Assembly (NCBI GenBank): GCA_009694045.1
Contig: SHVY01000002.1
Location: forward strand, 1 to 39,490
From: Alphaproteobacteria bacterium
GTDB lineage: Bacteria; Pseudomonadota; Alphaproteobacteria; SP197
Direction of reading: 5' to 3'
Length of the DNA stretch: 39,490 nucleotides
The position numbers and the translations under genes were made by a program. The notes below the pieces were generated by a model. That model saw nothing but the letters and a program-made list of their open reading frames with translations, ran no database searches and had not been told where the DNA came from. Every line of letters begins with the position of its first letter. The first letter of the stretch is position 1. Shown here piece by piece: positions 1 to 8,309 of this stretch.

Positions 1-60
1 GGTGACGGAGGTGGCGGTGATGGCGGTGGTGGTGGCGGCGGCGGGGGTGACGGTGGTTGA
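1..60 (+). CDS. C-terminal end of a glycine/aspartate-rich protein (partial)
   Basis: Frame 1 is open from the first base and ends at TGA 58-60. It encodes 19 residues that are almost only Gly with Asp at intervals (a GDGGGGDGG pattern). Such Gly-rich tails close many bacterial membrane or secreted proteins, for example after a last transmembrane helix, but the body of the gene lies outside the window and no family can be named. A simple GGT/GGC tract that happens to be open is the alternative. The 62 bases to the next start hold no other signal. Confidence 0.4.
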   Translation, partial: GDGGGGDGGGGGGGGGDGG

Positions 61-122
61 ATCGATGGTGCCGCGGCCGAACCCCGCCGACCCACGGCGC
101 ACGACCCTAAGGCGGCCGTGAC

Positions 123-389
123 GTGCACGTATTTTCCCGTTTCCTCGTCGTGGTACTCGCCGCCGCTCTGGTGGCCGTCCTTCTCGTGCTCGGGGTCGTG
201 GCGGCGCTCATCCTGGTTCCCGTCCTGGCCGTCCTCGTCGTCGCGCTCCGCTGGTCCGTGCTCCGCCACGCGGCGCGGTTTCGCCAGCAAGGCACCATCA
301 TCGAGGGTGTCGCCATCGATGTGACGGTGGAGCCGGCCCCGGACGACGACCGAACGGCCTTTGCGCCGCCGAGGCCGAACCCCGAGTGA
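123..389 (+). CDS. Small membrane protein, 88 aa, unknown function
   Basis: A GTG start is preceded by an AAGG-like element about 10 bases upstream. Residues 5-45 form a long, nearly uninterrupted run of Val, Leu and Ala, enough for one long or two short membrane helices. A basic segment (RHAARFRQQ) follows, then an acidic, Pro-rich tail ending in PRPNPE. The positive-inside pattern suggests the C-terminal half is cytoplasmic. No family is recognised. The last codons and the stop lie inside an 83-bp dispersed repeat (373-455), so the repeat supplies the C-terminus or the gene overlaps it. The gene follows the incoming gene by 62 bases on the same strand and could be its partner. Confidence 0.5.
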   Translation: MHVFSRFLVVVLAAALVAVLLVLGVVAALILVPVLAVLVVALRWSVLRHAARFRQQGTIIEGVAIDVTVEPAPDDDRTAFAPPRPNPE

Positions 390-455
390 GACTCTCATCC
401 CGTGGCCCGCCCCAAACACAATGATCCGGAATCAAGCGTTTGGGGTGGACCACTA
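373..455. repeat. Dispersed palindromic repeat A, copy 1
   Basis: This segment is nearly identical, in reverse orientation, to 19243-19327. Its core is a hairpin with arms close to GTGGTCCGCCCCAAAC and GTTTGGGGCGGACCAC around a loop of about 20 bases. Here the arms carry a few mismatches (GTGGCCCGCC against GGGGTGGACCAC). The shared part extends past the hairpin through the GAGACTCTCAT segment into the last codons of the upstream small gene. It has no coding sense of its own and resembles REP/BIME-type intergenic palindromes. It abuts the MITE-like element that starts at 453, sharing the CTA of CTAG. Confidence 0.75.
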
Positions 456-618
456 GAGCACGTTCCGACCACGGAGACTCGGTCGGATCGGCCCCCTCCC
501 CCTCCCCCTTCCCCTCCCGCAAGGGGAGGGGAGAAGCAAGAAATGATCCGTGCGTCCCCCTCCCCTTGCGAGAGGGGAAAGGGGAGGGGCGGGCCAACAT
601 GAACGGAACGTGCTCTAG
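453..618. mobile_element. MITE-like element, copy 1 (166 bp)
   Basis: The element begins and ends with a perfect 15-bp terminal inverted repeat, CTAGAGCACGTTCCG. A second copy with the same ends lies at 33091-33250. The interior is a C-rich block followed by a G-rich block (CCCCTCCCGCAAGGGGAGG type) that can fold back. No transposase is encoded. Both copies are bounded by CTAG, which fits TA-target insertion as used by IS630/Tc1-mariner elements; that parentage is inferred. It fills the gap between the small membrane protein and the dioxygenase operon. Confidence 0.7.
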
Positions 619-668
619 GCGGCGCGGGCCGGGTTCCCCGGCGGCGGCACTACCTCTAAGATGGCGCC

Positions 669-1505
669 ATGACCCTCCGCCTGCGCCCCTTGAGTCCCGC
701 CCTCGGCGCCGAAGTTTACGGCGTCGACCTGCGCTGGCCGTTCGATCCGGCGACATCCAGCGCCATCCTCGACGCTTGGCGCGCCCACCACCTGCTCCTG
801 TTCCGCGGTCAGGTGATCGAGACCGAACACCAGGTCCGCTTCGCCAACCTGTTTGGTCCCATATCCCATCGCGGCGCCTTCATGAAGGACCGCGATGCCA
901 GCTACGTCTCGAACGCGCGGCCCGACGGCATCCTCGGCGACGGCATCCTCAACTTCCACTCGGATCACACGTTCTTCCACCACCCCTTGCGGGCCATCGC
1001 GCTTTACGCCCTCGAGGTGCCCCCCACGGGGGGCGCTACGCTGTTCGCCAACTGCGTGGCCGCGCTGCGCAACCTGCCGGCCGGCTTGCTAGAGCGCATC
1101 CGCCCACTCCGCTCGCTCCAGCTCTTCGACTACCGGGGCGACTACAACCGCCGCTCCCGGGTCGAGGAGGCAGCCCCGGACTCGCCCCGAGCCTGGCATT
1201 CGCTGATCGCCGTCGATCCGACGACGGGGCTCGAATCACTCTTCATCCACCATCACACCACCGCGGCGATCGACGGCCTGTCCGACGCGGCGACCGAGGC
1301 TCTGATCGCCGAGCTGATGCCGTACATCGAGGATCCCGCGGTCGGCTATCGACACACTTGGCGGCCGGGCGACGTGATCCTGTGGAACAACATCGCCCTG
1401 CAGCACGCGCGCACCGAGTTTCCCAAGGGCGAACGGCGGACGCTTCGCCGCACCCCGATCGCCGTCTCCGCCGCCGAAGCGAACGACGCCACCGCCGCCG
1501 CCTGA
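669..1505 (+). CDS. TauD/TfdA-family Fe(II)/2-oxoglutarate dioxygenase
   Basis: The 278-aa protein matches the TauD/TfdA fold in length and layout. The N-terminal half has the GVDL and LLFRGQ segments seen in this family. The iron-binding facial triad is visible: H97 and D99 in FHSDHTFF and H246 in the distal LQHARTEF segment, followed by an Arg-rich stretch (RRTLRRT) suited to bind 2-oxoglutarate. Members hydroxylate small acids, sulfonates, carnitine-like amines or aryloxyacids, often releasing part of the molecule. The substrate here is unknown. It is the first gene of a five-gene operon and ends 11 bases before the next start, which suggests it opens a catabolic route whose products go to the following hydrolases and dehydrogenase. 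Confidence 0.85.
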   Translation: MTLRLRPLSPALGAEVYGVDLRWPFDPATSSAILDAWRAHHLLLFRGQVIETEHQVRFANLFGPISHRGAFMKDRDASYVSNARPDGILGDGILNFHSDHTFFHHPLRAIALYALEVPPTGGATLFANCVAALRNLPAGLLERIRPLRSLQLFDYRGDYNRRSRVEEAAPDSPRAWHSLIAVDPTTGLESLFIHHHTTAAIDGLSDAATEALIAELMPYIEDPAVGYRHTWRPGDVILWNNIALQHARTEFPKGERRTLRRTPIAVSAAEANDATAAA

Positions 1506-1516
1506 TTGGAGTTCCC

Positions 1517-2362
1517 ATGACCAAGCCGTTGATCGACACCAAGGTCGCCTGGCCCGGCGGTGCGCAATGCGCGGTCATGTTGTCGTTCGACTTCGATGCC
1601 GAAACCCTGTGGATCGGCCGCGACCCCGCCAACTGGAAACGCCCCGGCACCCTCTCGCAGGGCACCTACGGCGCGAAGATCGGCGTGCCGAAGATCCTCG
1701 AGCTTCTGGCGGACGAGGAGATCAAGGCCACCTTCTTCGTCCCCGGCTGGACCGCCGAGAACCACACCTCCCGGGCCGAGGCGATCGTGGCGGATGGCCA
1801 CGAGATCGGCCACCACAGCTACCTGCACCAGTGGATCGACCCCGACCAGCCGGACAAGGAGGTCGAGGAGCTGGAAAAGGGTCTCCTTGCCCTGAAGAGA
1901 ACCGTCGGGGTCGTGCCCAGGGGCTACCGCTCCCCCGCCGGCGAGACCAGCCATTTCATGGTCAAGCTGCTGACCGATCGCGGCTTCCTCTACGACAGCT
2001 CGATGATGGACGACATCAACCCCTATCGGCACAAGCTGCCCGACGGGCGCCCCGGGATCATCGAGCTGCCGTGGCACTGGAGCCTGGACGACGCCATCTA
2101 CTTCCTGTTCTCGATCCGCAACCCCCGCCCGATCTTCACCAACGACCACGTGCTGTCGATCTGGCAGGAGGAGTTCCGCGAGATCTACCGCTGGGGCGGC
2201 CTGTTCGATCTGGTGATGCACCCGCAGGTGATCGGCCGGCCCTCGCGTGTCGCCTTGCTGCGAACCTTCATCGCCTGGGTCAAGACCTTCCCCGGGGTGT
2301 GGTTCGCCACCGGCACCCAGATCGCCGAAGCCTGGGCCGCCACCCAGCCCGGCGCCCGCTGA
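1517..2362 (+). CDS. Polysaccharide-deacetylase-fold (PuuE-like) C-N hydrolase
   Basis: The ATG start is preceded by GGAG with good spacing; the frame is open further upstream but only as antisense-like, non-homologous sequence. The 281 residues show the NodB-type metal site: D25/D27 in SFDFDAE and the H-S-x-x-H motif at H100-H104. GYRSPAGE (around 135-142) and a late MHPQ histidine complete the barrel. This variant resembles the cytosolic branch that includes PuuE allantoinase and peptidoglycan-deacetylase relatives. There is no signal peptide, so it is likely cytoplasmic and acts on a small amide or lactam rather than a cell-wall polymer. Its TGA overlaps the ATG of the SDR gene, so the two are translationally coupled. 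Confidence 0.85.
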   Translation: MTKPLIDTKVAWPGGAQCAVMLSFDFDAETLWIGRDPANWKRPGTLSQGTYGAKIGVPKILELLADEEIKATFFVPGWTAENHTSRAEAIVADGHEIGHHSYLHQWIDPDQPDKEVEELEKGLLALKRTVGVVPRGYRSPAGETSHFMVKLLTDRGFLYDSSMMDDINPYRHKLPDGRPGIIELPWHWSLDDAIYFLFSIRNPRPIFTNDHVLSIWQEEFREIYRWGGLFDLVMHPQVIGRPSRVALLRTFIAWVKTFPGVWFATGTQIAEAWAATQPGAR

Positions 2363-3105
2363 TGCGCTTCGCCGGCAGGGCTGCCATCGTCACCGGCGCC
2401 GCGGGCGGGATCGGCAGCGCCACCGCTTTACGGCTGGCCGGGGAGGGGTGCAAGGTCCTGGCCGTCGATGTGAAGGCCTCGGGGTTTCCGGCGGCGGACG
2501 GCATCCGGACTCTGGTGGCCGACGTGAGTGCCGGCGAGGCCCCCGATCGGATCGTGGCCGCCTGCCGCTCCGCCTTCGGGCGCCTGGATTTCCTCGTCAA
2601 CAACGCCGGCATCGGTGGGGCGAAATCCGCGCTGGACACCAGCGACGAGGCCTGGGACCGCTTCCTCGACGTGGACCTCCGCGCCGTCTTCCGCCTTGCC
2701 CGCGCCACCATCCCGGCGATGTCCACGCCGGGTGGCCGCATCGTCAACATCAGCTCGGTGTTTGGCATGGTCGGCTTTCCGGGCTCGTGCGCCTATGGCG
2801 TCGCCAAGGCCGGCGTCGCCCAGCTTACGCGCCAGCTTGCCGCGGACTACACCGCGCGAGGCATCCTCGTGAACGGCATCGCCCCCGGCGTCATCGAGAC
2901 CCCACTCACCGCCAAGCGCATCGCCGAGGACCGCTGGTACGGATCGGTGATGATCGACGCCACCCCCACCGCCTACAACGGCAAGCCCGAGGACATCGCC
3001 GGCGTCGTCGCCTTCCTCTGCTCCGACGACGCCCGCTTCATCGCCGGCGAAATCATCACCGTGGACGGCGGCTGGATGGCCACCCGCTACCTGCCCGCCC
3101 CATGA
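2362..3105 (+). CDS. Short-chain dehydrogenase/reductase (SDR)
   Basis: The 247-aa protein is a classical SDR. The nucleotide-binding TGAAGGIG lies at 11-18, NNAG at 80-83, the catalytic serine in NISSV near 131-132, and Y145-x3-K149 in CAYGVAKAG. The C-terminal FIAGEIITVDGGW segment is typical of FabG-like oxidoreductases. D36 after the second strand (LAVDVK) favours NAD over NADP. The start overlaps the previous stop (TGATG) and its own stop overlaps the next ATG, so it sits mid-operon. It probably oxidises a hydroxyl group, perhaps one introduced by the dioxygenase; that substrate link is inference. Confidence 0.88.
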   Translation: MRFAGRAAIVTGAAGGIGSATALRLAGEGCKVLAVDVKASGFPAADGIRTLVADVSAGEAPDRIVAACRSAFGRLDFLVNNAGIGGAKSALDTSDEAWDRFLDVDLRAVFRLARATIPAMSTPGGRIVNISSVFGMVGFPGSCAYGVAKAGVAQLTRQLAADYTARGILVNGIAPGVIETPLTAKRIAEDRWYGSVMIDATPTAYNGKPEDIAGVVAFLCSDDARFIAGEIITVDGGWMATRYLPAP

Positions 3106-4259
3106 TCCGCCGCGGCACCAACGCGCCCGCCTTCGACGCCGACGAGATCCTGGATGGCATCCGCTCCTGGGTCATGGTCGAAAGCCCGACCAATCACCCC
3201 GAGGGCGTGAACCGCGTGATGGACATGGCCGAGGCCGTCATGGCCGCGCTCGGTGCCCGAACGACGCGCGAACCCGGCGGCGAGGGCTACGGCGACGTCC
3301 TGCTCGCACGGCTGGCGGGCCAGGCCGATGGCCCCGGTATCATGGTCCTCGGCCACCTCGATACCGTCCACGGGGTCGGCACCCTCGCCACCGATCTTCC
3401 CTGGCGCCGCGACGGCGATCGGGTCTTCGGTCCCGGCATCTACGACATGAAAGGCGGCCTCTACACCGCGACGTACGCCATCCGCCAAGTGATCCGCGCC
3501 GGCGCCCTGCCCCACCTGCCGGTTACCTTCATGTTCATACCCAACGAGGAGGTCGGCAGCCCCACCACCCGGGCGCGGATCGAGGCGGAGGCGTCGCGTC
3601 ATCGCTACGTCCTGGTGCCGGAGCCGGCGAAGGCCGGCCGCCTTGTCACCGGCCGCTTCGCCTTCGCCCGCTTCCGGTTGCATGCGCGCGGCCGCCCGGC
3701 CCACGCCGGCGCCACCCTCGCCCACGGCCGCAGCGCCATCCGCGAGATGGCCCAGCAGATTCCGCGGATCGAAGCCATGGGCGATCCCGAGCGCGGAATC
3801 ACCCTCAGCGTTGGCGTCGTCCAGGGCGGCACCTTCGTCAACGTCGTGCCCATGCACTGTTACGCCGAGGTGCTGGCGGTGATGCCCACGCAAGCGGCGT
3901 TCGACGAGACCTGCGCCCGCGTCCTCGCCCTCCAATCCATCAGCCCCGATGTGACCCTGACGGTCGAGCCGGGCCCGGTCCGCCCCCTGTTCGAGCCCAA
4001 CGACGGAACCCTCGCGCTGTACGACCAGGCCGAATCCATCGCCCGCGAGATCGGCTTCGTCCCCGGCCACGGCAGCTACGGCGGCGGCAGCGACGGCAAC
4101 TTCACCGGGGCCCTCGGCATCCCGACCCTGGACGGCCTGGGCCTTTGCGGCGACGGTGCCCACACCCACGACGAGCACATCCTCTATTCGTCCCTGGTGC
4201 CGCGCGCGCGCCTGCTCGCCGGCCTGTTTCAAACTCTCGGATCGGAGCACGAGCCATGA
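3102..4259 (+). CDS. M20-family metallohydrolase (glutamate carboxypeptidase/deacylase type)
   Basis: The 385-aa protein carries the full M20 di-zinc set: H85 in GHLDTVH, bridging D115 in YDMKGG, E149/E150 in PNEEVGS, E174 in VPEPAK, and a late His in the HTHDEH segment. The lid/dimerisation domain, with HARGRPAHAG, lies in the middle as in carboxypeptidase G2. The family cleaves C-terminal Glu or Asp, N-acyl amino acids or dipeptides. The ATG overlaps the SDR stop by 4 bases, and its TGA overlaps the next ATG. It could supply the N-acetyl-L-glutamate deacylase step for the distant DgcN/DgcA pair, but local context points to a role inside this operon. Confidence 0.88.
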   Translation: MIRRGTNAPAFDADEILDGIRSWVMVESPTNHPEGVNRVMDMAEAVMAALGARTTREPGGEGYGDVLLARLAGQADGPGIMVLGHLDTVHGVGTLATDLPWRRDGDRVFGPGIYDMKGGLYTATYAIRQVIRAGALPHLPVTFMFIPNEEVGSPTTRARIEAEASRHRYVLVPEPAKAGRLVTGRFAFARFRLHARGRPAHAGATLAHGRSAIREMAQQIPRIEAMGDPERGITLSVGVVQGGTFVNVVPMHCYAEVLAVMPTQAAFDETCARVLALQSISPDVTLTVEPGPVRPLFEPNDGTLALYDQAESIAREIGFVPGHGSYGGGSDGNFTGALGIPTLDGLGLCGDGAHTHDEHILYSSLVPRARLLAGLFQTLGSEHEP

Positions 4260-5506
4260 CCAACGTCACCATCGGCCTGACCCCTGGCGCCGTGGAGCCC
4301 TGGCCCGAGGAGGACCGCGACCTCGCCTTCCCGCTCGAGGAATACCGGGACCGCATCCACCGCGTGCGCAAACGCATGGCCAAGGCCCGCATCGACCTGC
4401 TCTACGTCACCGTGCCCGACCACGTCGCCTACCTGCACGGCTTCATCGCGAGCTGGTACAAGGCCAACAGCCCGATGCGCTACCCGCAGCTCTACGGCAC
4501 CGCGATCCACGTCGATTCCGAAGACTTCATCCACTTCGACAACCCGACCGAGGCCCCGGTCCTGCAGAAGACCTCGGTCGCCACCGACTGCCGTTGGTTC
4601 CCCAGCCGCGAGGCGTCGCCGAACCTCGCCTTCATCATGGGGGAGCTGAAGGCGAAGGGCTGGCTCCGGGGCACCGTAGGCATGGAGCACTGGGGCTACA
4701 TCCCGAACCGCGCCATCAGCACGATGTTCGAGGGCGCGTTCCTGGCCGAAGGCTGCCGCGTGGTCGATGCCAGCGCCATCGTCCGCCGGGTCCGCCGGGT
4801 GAAGTCGCCGGCCGAGATCACATACATCGAGGAAGCGACCCGCATCGCCGACATCGGCCACGCCACGGTCATACGGGTCGCGCGGCCCGGAATGACCGAG
4901 CTCGAGGTCTACGGCGAGACCCTGCGCGCCATGATGGCGGCCGGCGGCGAATCGCCGGCCCTCGTCCACAGCTTCACCTCGGCCCCGGTGCGCAACGGCC
5001 GCGCCGTGGCGGCGGGCCACGCCATGATGGGCCGCAAGAAGATCCGCGCCGGCGAATTCCTCAAGATCGACATCGCCGGGGTCTACTACCGCTACCACGG
5101 CAACGTGCAGCGCGGGTACATCCTGGGCGAGGCGCCCAAGTCGATGGTCGAGCAGGTAAGCAAGGCCGCCGGCGCCTTCGACGTGTTCGCGGCCGAGGTC
5201 AGGTGCGGCATGACCGTGCGCGAGGTCAATGCCGTGATGCGCCGCTACTACCAGGGTGTCGGCCTATGGGACCAGCCGGGCTGGGCGCTCGGATACGAGC
5301 TGGGCCTCAGCCTGCCGCCCGACTGGGTGGGCGAGTTCTACTTCCACGTTCGCGACGACAAATATCTCGACCGAGTGTTCGAGGAGAACATGGTCACGAA
5401 CTTCGAGAGCATGTTCAACACCTGGCTGGTCGACACCTGCGTCTACGGCAAGACTGGAACCCGCATCCTCTCCAAGACCCCGCTGCAACTCCAGAGCATC
5501 GGGTAG
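4256..5506 (+). CDS. M24 'pita-bread' hydrolase, ectoine-hydrolase/creatinase-like, with altered metal site
   Basis: The 416-aa protein has a creatinase N-terminal domain (about 25-175) and an M24 catalytic domain (185-416). The usual aminopeptidase ligands are not all kept: D272 is present, but the partner eleven residues later is N283 (HGNVQR). The GHxxG histidine motif is GYELGL followed by PPDW, a variant I associate with DoeA/EutD-type ectoine hydrolases. FESMF keeps a glutamate, but the last ligand region reads VDTCVYGKTG. A metal-free hydrolase of a cyclic amidine, guanidino compound or amide is more likely than an Xaa-Pro peptidase. It closes the operon, with ATGA overlap to the M20 gene. 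No other ectoine genes are seen. Confidence 0.82.
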   Translation: MTNVTIGLTPGAVEPWPEEDRDLAFPLEEYRDRIHRVRKRMAKARIDLLYVTVPDHVAYLHGFIASWYKANSPMRYPQLYGTAIHVDSEDFIHFDNPTEAPVLQKTSVATDCRWFPSREASPNLAFIMGELKAKGWLRGTVGMEHWGYIPNRAISTMFEGAFLAEGCRVVDASAIVRRVRRVKSPAEITYIEEATRIADIGHATVIRVARPGMTELEVYGETLRAMMAAGGESPALVHSFTSAPVRNGRAVAAGHAMMGRKKIRAGEFLKIDIAGVYYRYHGNVQRGYILGEAPKSMVEQVSKAAGAFDVFAAEVRCGMTVREVNAVMRRYYQGVGLWDQPGWALGYELGLSLPPDWVGEFYFHVRDDKYLDRVFEENMVTNFESMFNTWLVDTCVYGKTGTRILSKTPLQLQSIG

Positions 5507-5512
5507 GGCGCC

Positions 5513-7153
5513 CTACCCCGCCGTCGCCCGGTAGAAGGGCAGGCGCATCGGCGCCAGGGGCTCGCGGCCGCGGATTCGGTCGGCGATCTTCTCCGCCATC
5601 ATGATGGTCGGGCCGTTGAGGTTGGCGGTGACCTCCTTCGGCATCAGGGAGGCATCGACGATCCGCAGACCCTCCACCTCGTGGACCCGACCCTCGTCGT
5701 CGGTGACCGAGTTGTCGTCCACCCCCATGCGGCAGGTGCCGCAGGGATGATACTCAGAGCCGACGTTAGCGCGGAGCCAGGCCAGGATCTCCGCGTCGGA
5801 CTTCACGTCGGCGCCGGGGGTCACCTCGCGTCCGCGATGCGGGTCCCAGGCCCGCTGCCGCACGATCTCGCGGGTCATGCGGATGGCGTCGGTCATCTCC
5901 TCCTGATCCGAGCGCTCGGACAGCGAGTTGTATTGGATCGACGGCGCCCGTTCCGGATCGGCGGAATGGAGCTTCACCCGACCCTTGCTCGCCGGCCGCA
6001 TGACGCTGGTCGAGTACTGGAAGCCCTGGGCCACGGTGATCTTGCCGTGGCCGAACGAGCCCAGCATCGGCAAGAACTCATACTGGATGTTGGGGAAAGC
6101 CTGGCCTGGATCGCTACGCAGGAACCCGCCGGTCTCGAAGAACGCCCCGCAGCCGATACCGCTGCGGAACAGCAGCTATTGCAGCCCGATCGCCACCTGC
6201 CCGGGGAAGCTCAGGTACTTGGCCGGAGAAGCCCCGCTGATCGCCTCGTACTGGATGGGAAACGACGGGTGGTCCTCCAGGTTGCGCCCAACCGCCGGCA
6301 GGGCCGCGACCAGGGGCACATCGTGCTCCGCCAGATGCTGGGGATCGCCGATGCCGGAACGCAGCAGCAGGTGCGGCGAGCCGATGCTGCCCGTGGCGAC
6401 GATCACCTCGCGCGCCGCCTCCGCCGTCGCCGCCATCCCGTGCCGCCGGTAGTCGACCCCCACCGCCCGCCGCCCGTCGAACCGCAAGGTGGTGACCAGG
6501 GCCTCGGACCGGACCGTGAGGTTCGGCCGCGCGCTGGCCGGCCGCAGGTACGCGACCGCCGTGCTGGACCTCCGGCCGTTGCGGATCGTCATCTGGGCGA
6601 CGTGCAGACCCTCTTGCCGATAGCCGTTGTGATCCGGCGTGATGTGGTGGCCCGCCTGGGCCCCGGCCTCCAAGTACGCCGCGAAGATCGGGTTGTCGGC
6701 GTCGCAGCGGGAAACGCCCAGCGGCCCGCCCACGGATCGATACGCGTCCACCCCGCCGGAGAAGGTCTCCATCTTGCGGAAATAGGGCAGGCAATGGGCG
6801 TAGGACCAGGCGGGCAGGCCCATGGCCGCCCAGCCGTCGTAATCCAAGGGATTGCCGCGCACGAACACCATGCCATTGATCGACGACGACCCGCCCAGCA
6901 CCCGTCCGCGCGGCACGTCGACGGCGCGGTCGTTCAGGGCCGGCTCCGGTTCCGTCATGAACATCCAGTTGATCCGCTTGCTGGTCAGCGGGTACGACAT
7001 CGCCGCCGGCATGTGGATGAACAGGCTGCGATCCGCCGGTCCGGCCTCCAGGAGCAGCACCGTGACGTCCGGGTCCTCGGTCAGACGGTTGGCCAGCACG
7101 CAGCCCGCCGACCCCGCCCCGACGATCACGTAGTCAAACGCGGATCCTGCCAC
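5513..7153 (-). pseudogene. GMC oxidoreductase (choline/alcohol dehydrogenase family), interrupted by an in-frame amber codon
   Basis: From the GTG at 7153 (AAGGGGG just upstream) the protein starts with the FAD motif VIVGAGSAG. It has the GMC signature RGRVLGGSSSINGM and the second signature GSIGSPHLLLRSGI. Codon 326 (plus 6176-6178) is TAG. The same frame then continues to 5513 with normal GMC sequence, including GGFLRSD, the catalytic YHPCGTCRMG histidine and the C-terminal NGPTIMMAEK motif. The whole is 546 aa, the normal GMC length, so one TGG-to-TAG change explains it; family members usually have Trp there. It is the last gene of a minus-strand operon. A sequencing error or amber suppression remains possible. 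Confidence 0.85.
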
Positions 7154-7171
7154 CTCGTACCCCCTTTTCCT

Positions 7172-8306
7172 TCACACGCCCGCCACGGTCTCGGCGATCA
7201 AGTCGTCGACCACCGCGCGCATCGCCTCGGTCCGATCGGCGCCCTTGTCCAGCGCCGCCGCGAGAACCCGCCGCTGCCGATCGGCGGAGGTACCACGACG
7301 CAGGATCTCCCGGGCCTGCTCCACCTCGGGCAGGCAGCCCAACTCGACAGCGCTCTCGCGGGCGAAGTCGATCAGCTCCTCGACCAGGGTCGCATAGGCC
7401 ACCAGCTCGCCCTTGCCGAAGTCGATCAGGCTGCCCTCCACCCCGTAGCGCTGGGCTCGCCAGCGGTTCTCCCGCACGAGCATGGGCGGGTAGAGCCGCC
7501 AGCGCTGGTTGCGCAGGCGCAGGCGGAACAGGGCCCCGAGCAGACTCTGGTAGAGAGCCGCGATCGTCACGGTGTCGTCCACCCGGGTGCAGACATCGGC
7601 CAGCCGCATCTCCAGCGTCGGGAACCGCACGCTCGGATGGATGTCCCACCACAGCTTGGTTCCGTCCTCGATGATGCCGGCGCTGACCAGCCGCCCAAGG
7701 GTACGCTCGAACTCGCTGAAGCCGGCGATGTGATCGGGCATGCCGGTATGCGGGAGCGCGTCGAACACCGTCAGCCGGTACGATTTGAGCCCACTGTCCT
7801 CGCCCTGCCAGAACGGCGAGGAGGTCTGAGGCACAGGAGGTGCAGCAGGAAGTACGCCACCTGGTTCATCAGGTCGATGCGCGTGTCCGGGTCCTCGATC
7901 CCGGCGTGGACGTGCATGCCGCAGATCACCAGCCGGCGCGCGACCGCCTGCAGGTCGCGCGGATCCCCAGGTAGCGATCCTTGGGCGTGGGCTGCTGCTC
8001 CCGCCAGCGGGCGAACGGGTGGGTCGAAGCCGCGATCGGCGCCAGGCCGAAGTCCGCCGCCACCGCCGCGACCGTCGCCCGCAGGTGGGCAAGGTCCACC
8101 CGCGCCGCGGCGACTGTCTTGCTCACGCCCGTGCCGACCTCGATCTGCGCCCGCAGGAACTCGTGGGTCACCTTCCCGCCGATGCGCCTCTGGCACTCCG
8201 CCATCATCGCTTCGGGCAGGTCGACCGCCAGGTCGCGGGTTCGCCGATCGACCAGCAGGTATTCTTCCTCGATCCCGAGGGTCAGGCTGGGCGGGGTCAG
8301 CGCCAT
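7172..8306 (-). pseudogene. YbdK-type carboxylate-amine ligase (GCS2 family), two frameshifts
   Basis: The ATG at 8306 opens with [12 protein letters not shown], the hallmark of the glutamate-cysteine ligase type 2/YbdK family. The homology moves through three frames: to KDRYLG near 7978, then [20 protein letters not shown] to YFLLHLLCL near 7825, then [18 protein letters not shown] to the stop at 7172. Each change fits the loss of one base: a G in the GGGG run near 7972 and one base of a Ser codon near 7829. Repaired, the protein would be 378 aa, a normal family length. The family joins glutamate or related acids to amines using ATP. It lies 3 bases after the amidohydrolase gene and 18 before the GMC gene. 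Confidence 0.85.
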
Positions 8307-8309
8307 GGT

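Noticed and set aside
1..60. Reading the opening GGT/GGC tract as a microsatellite repeat
   Set aside because: The units are irregular and one frame is open to a stop with regular Asp spacing, so a Gly-rich protein tail is the better reading.
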